Shown here: positions 5,399 to 5,748 of the stretch, piece after piece
Position numbering within the stretch: position 1 is the stretch's first letter
How the letters are laid out: each line of letters starts with the position of its first letter
DNA from: Dehalococcoidales bacterium
Lineage (GTDB): Bacteria > Chloroflexota > Dehalococcoidia > Dehalococcoidales > JAQTVP01
Direction of reading: 5' to 3'
Length of the DNA: 5,748 nucleotides
Assembly (NCBI GenBank): GCA_028707015.1
Contig: JAQTVP010000107.1
Location: forward strand, 1 to 5,748
Position numbers and translations under genes: made by a program
Notes under the pieces: generated by a model
What the model was told of the DNA's origin: nothing
The model's input: the letters and a program-made list of their open reading frames with translations, nothing else
The model's database searches: none

Positions 5399-5748
5399 TT
5401 ATTTTGTATCGGCTCCAATAAACGAAGGAATTCTAACTCGTTAAGTTGTGTAATACCCAAAGACTCAGCACGAGCAAGCTTGGAACCGGGGTCAATACCC
5501 ACTACCACGTAAGTAGTTTTTCTGGTAACATTACTAGTAGCTTTGCCACCCAGTTCCCTTATCTTAGATTCAGCTTCCTGCCTGGTAAAACCTTCCAGCC
5601 TGCCGGTTACAACGAATTCTTGACCGACCAAGTGTAATTTTTCAGAATTAGCTGGTTTTTCCTCTGATATAACGTCGGCTTTGTCCAATCTGGCAATAAT
5701 ATCAAGATTCTCTTGTTGCTTAAAGAAAGCAGTAATACTATCCGCCAG
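5395..5748 (-). CDS. ligA: NAD-dependent DNA ligase, C-terminal fragment with BRCT domain (partial)
   Basis: Only the last 117 codons are in the window; the frame is open through base 5748. The visible part begins LADSITAFFKQQENLDIIAR, which fits the end of the helix-hairpin-helix region of LigA, where an AESI..FF..EEN..I pattern is typical. A short linker follows. A BRCT domain then runs from about visible residue 42 to the end: FVVTGRLEGFTRQEAESKI, LGGKATSNVTRKTTYVVVG, then PGSKLARAESLGI and NELEFLRLL. That order and wording are those of the LigA BRCT domain. LigA seals nicks in replication and repair using NAD+. The adenylation, OB and zinc-finger domains lie outside the window, so catalytic competence cannot be judged. 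The stop overlaps the pth start by four bases. Starting at TTG 5688 would be wrong, since homology continues upstream. Confidence 0.92.
   Translation of the reverse strand: MADSITAFFKQQENLDIIARLDKADVISEEKPANSEKLHLVGQEFVVTGRLEGFTRQEAESKIRELGGKATSNVTRKTTYVVVGIDPGSKLARAESLGITQLNELEFLRLLEPIQNK

Noticed and set aside
5395..5688. A stand-alone BRCT protein starting at TTG 5688
   Set aside because: The frame stays open to the window edge and the upstream residues match the LigA region before the BRCT domain, so this is the end of ligA.
1..5748. CRISPR arrays, tRNA or rRNA genes, insertion sequences, riboswitches
   Set aside because: No regularly spaced repeats, no cloverleaf-like segments and no transposase motifs or terminal repeats were seen. 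Non-coding space is too small (longest gap 176 bp) for most of these.

Overview
The window looks like a stretch of bacterial core chromosome. It holds seven protein genes, all on the minus strand, tightly packed and of moderate GC (a little above 40% by eye). The gene set is ligA end, pth, a LOG-like Rossmann gene, eno, a 2-hydroxyacyl-CoA dehydratase D-component gene, gap and a divergent tubulin/FtsZ-like GTPase. This combination, with the style of the enolase and tubulin-like sequences, suggests an anaerobic member of Chloroflexota, perhaps Dehalococcoidia. That placement rests on recall of family features, not on a search, and is moderately confident at best. I see no RNA gene, mobile element, CRISPR array or recently acquired block.

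Layout in transcription order (high to low coordinates): the C-terminal part of NAD-dependent DNA ligase enters at the right edge (5748-5395). Its stop overlaps the start of peptidyl-tRNA hydrolase pth (5398-4817) as ATGA. A 66-bp gap carries a strong extended -10 promoter overlapped by a small perfect inverted repeat. This leads into a LOG/TIGR00725-like gene (4750-4271), enolase (4238-2952), an HGD-D family iron-sulfur protein (2947-1925) and glyceraldehyde-3-phosphate dehydrogenase (1903-890), with intergenic gaps of 32, 4 and 21 bp. A 176-bp gap then holds a clear sigma-70-type promoter and two abutting palindromes ahead of the tubulin-like gene (713 to beyond the left edge).

The first two genes serve DNA joining and rescue of stalled peptidyl-tRNA. 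The next four look like one transcription unit holding two enzymes of lower glycolysis/gluconeogenesis, with the HGD-D protein between them. pgk and gpm are not present. The GAPDH lacks the residues that normally impose NAD specificity and carries replacements of the kind seen in NADP-using enzymes, so it may serve biosynthetic carbon flow.

The main points for a second look are the predicted NADP preference of GAPDH, the HGD-D protein with no partner or activase nearby, the tubulin-like GTPase with a tubulin-type GQCG loop, and the two promoters with embedded dyads. I found no convincing wholly new system.
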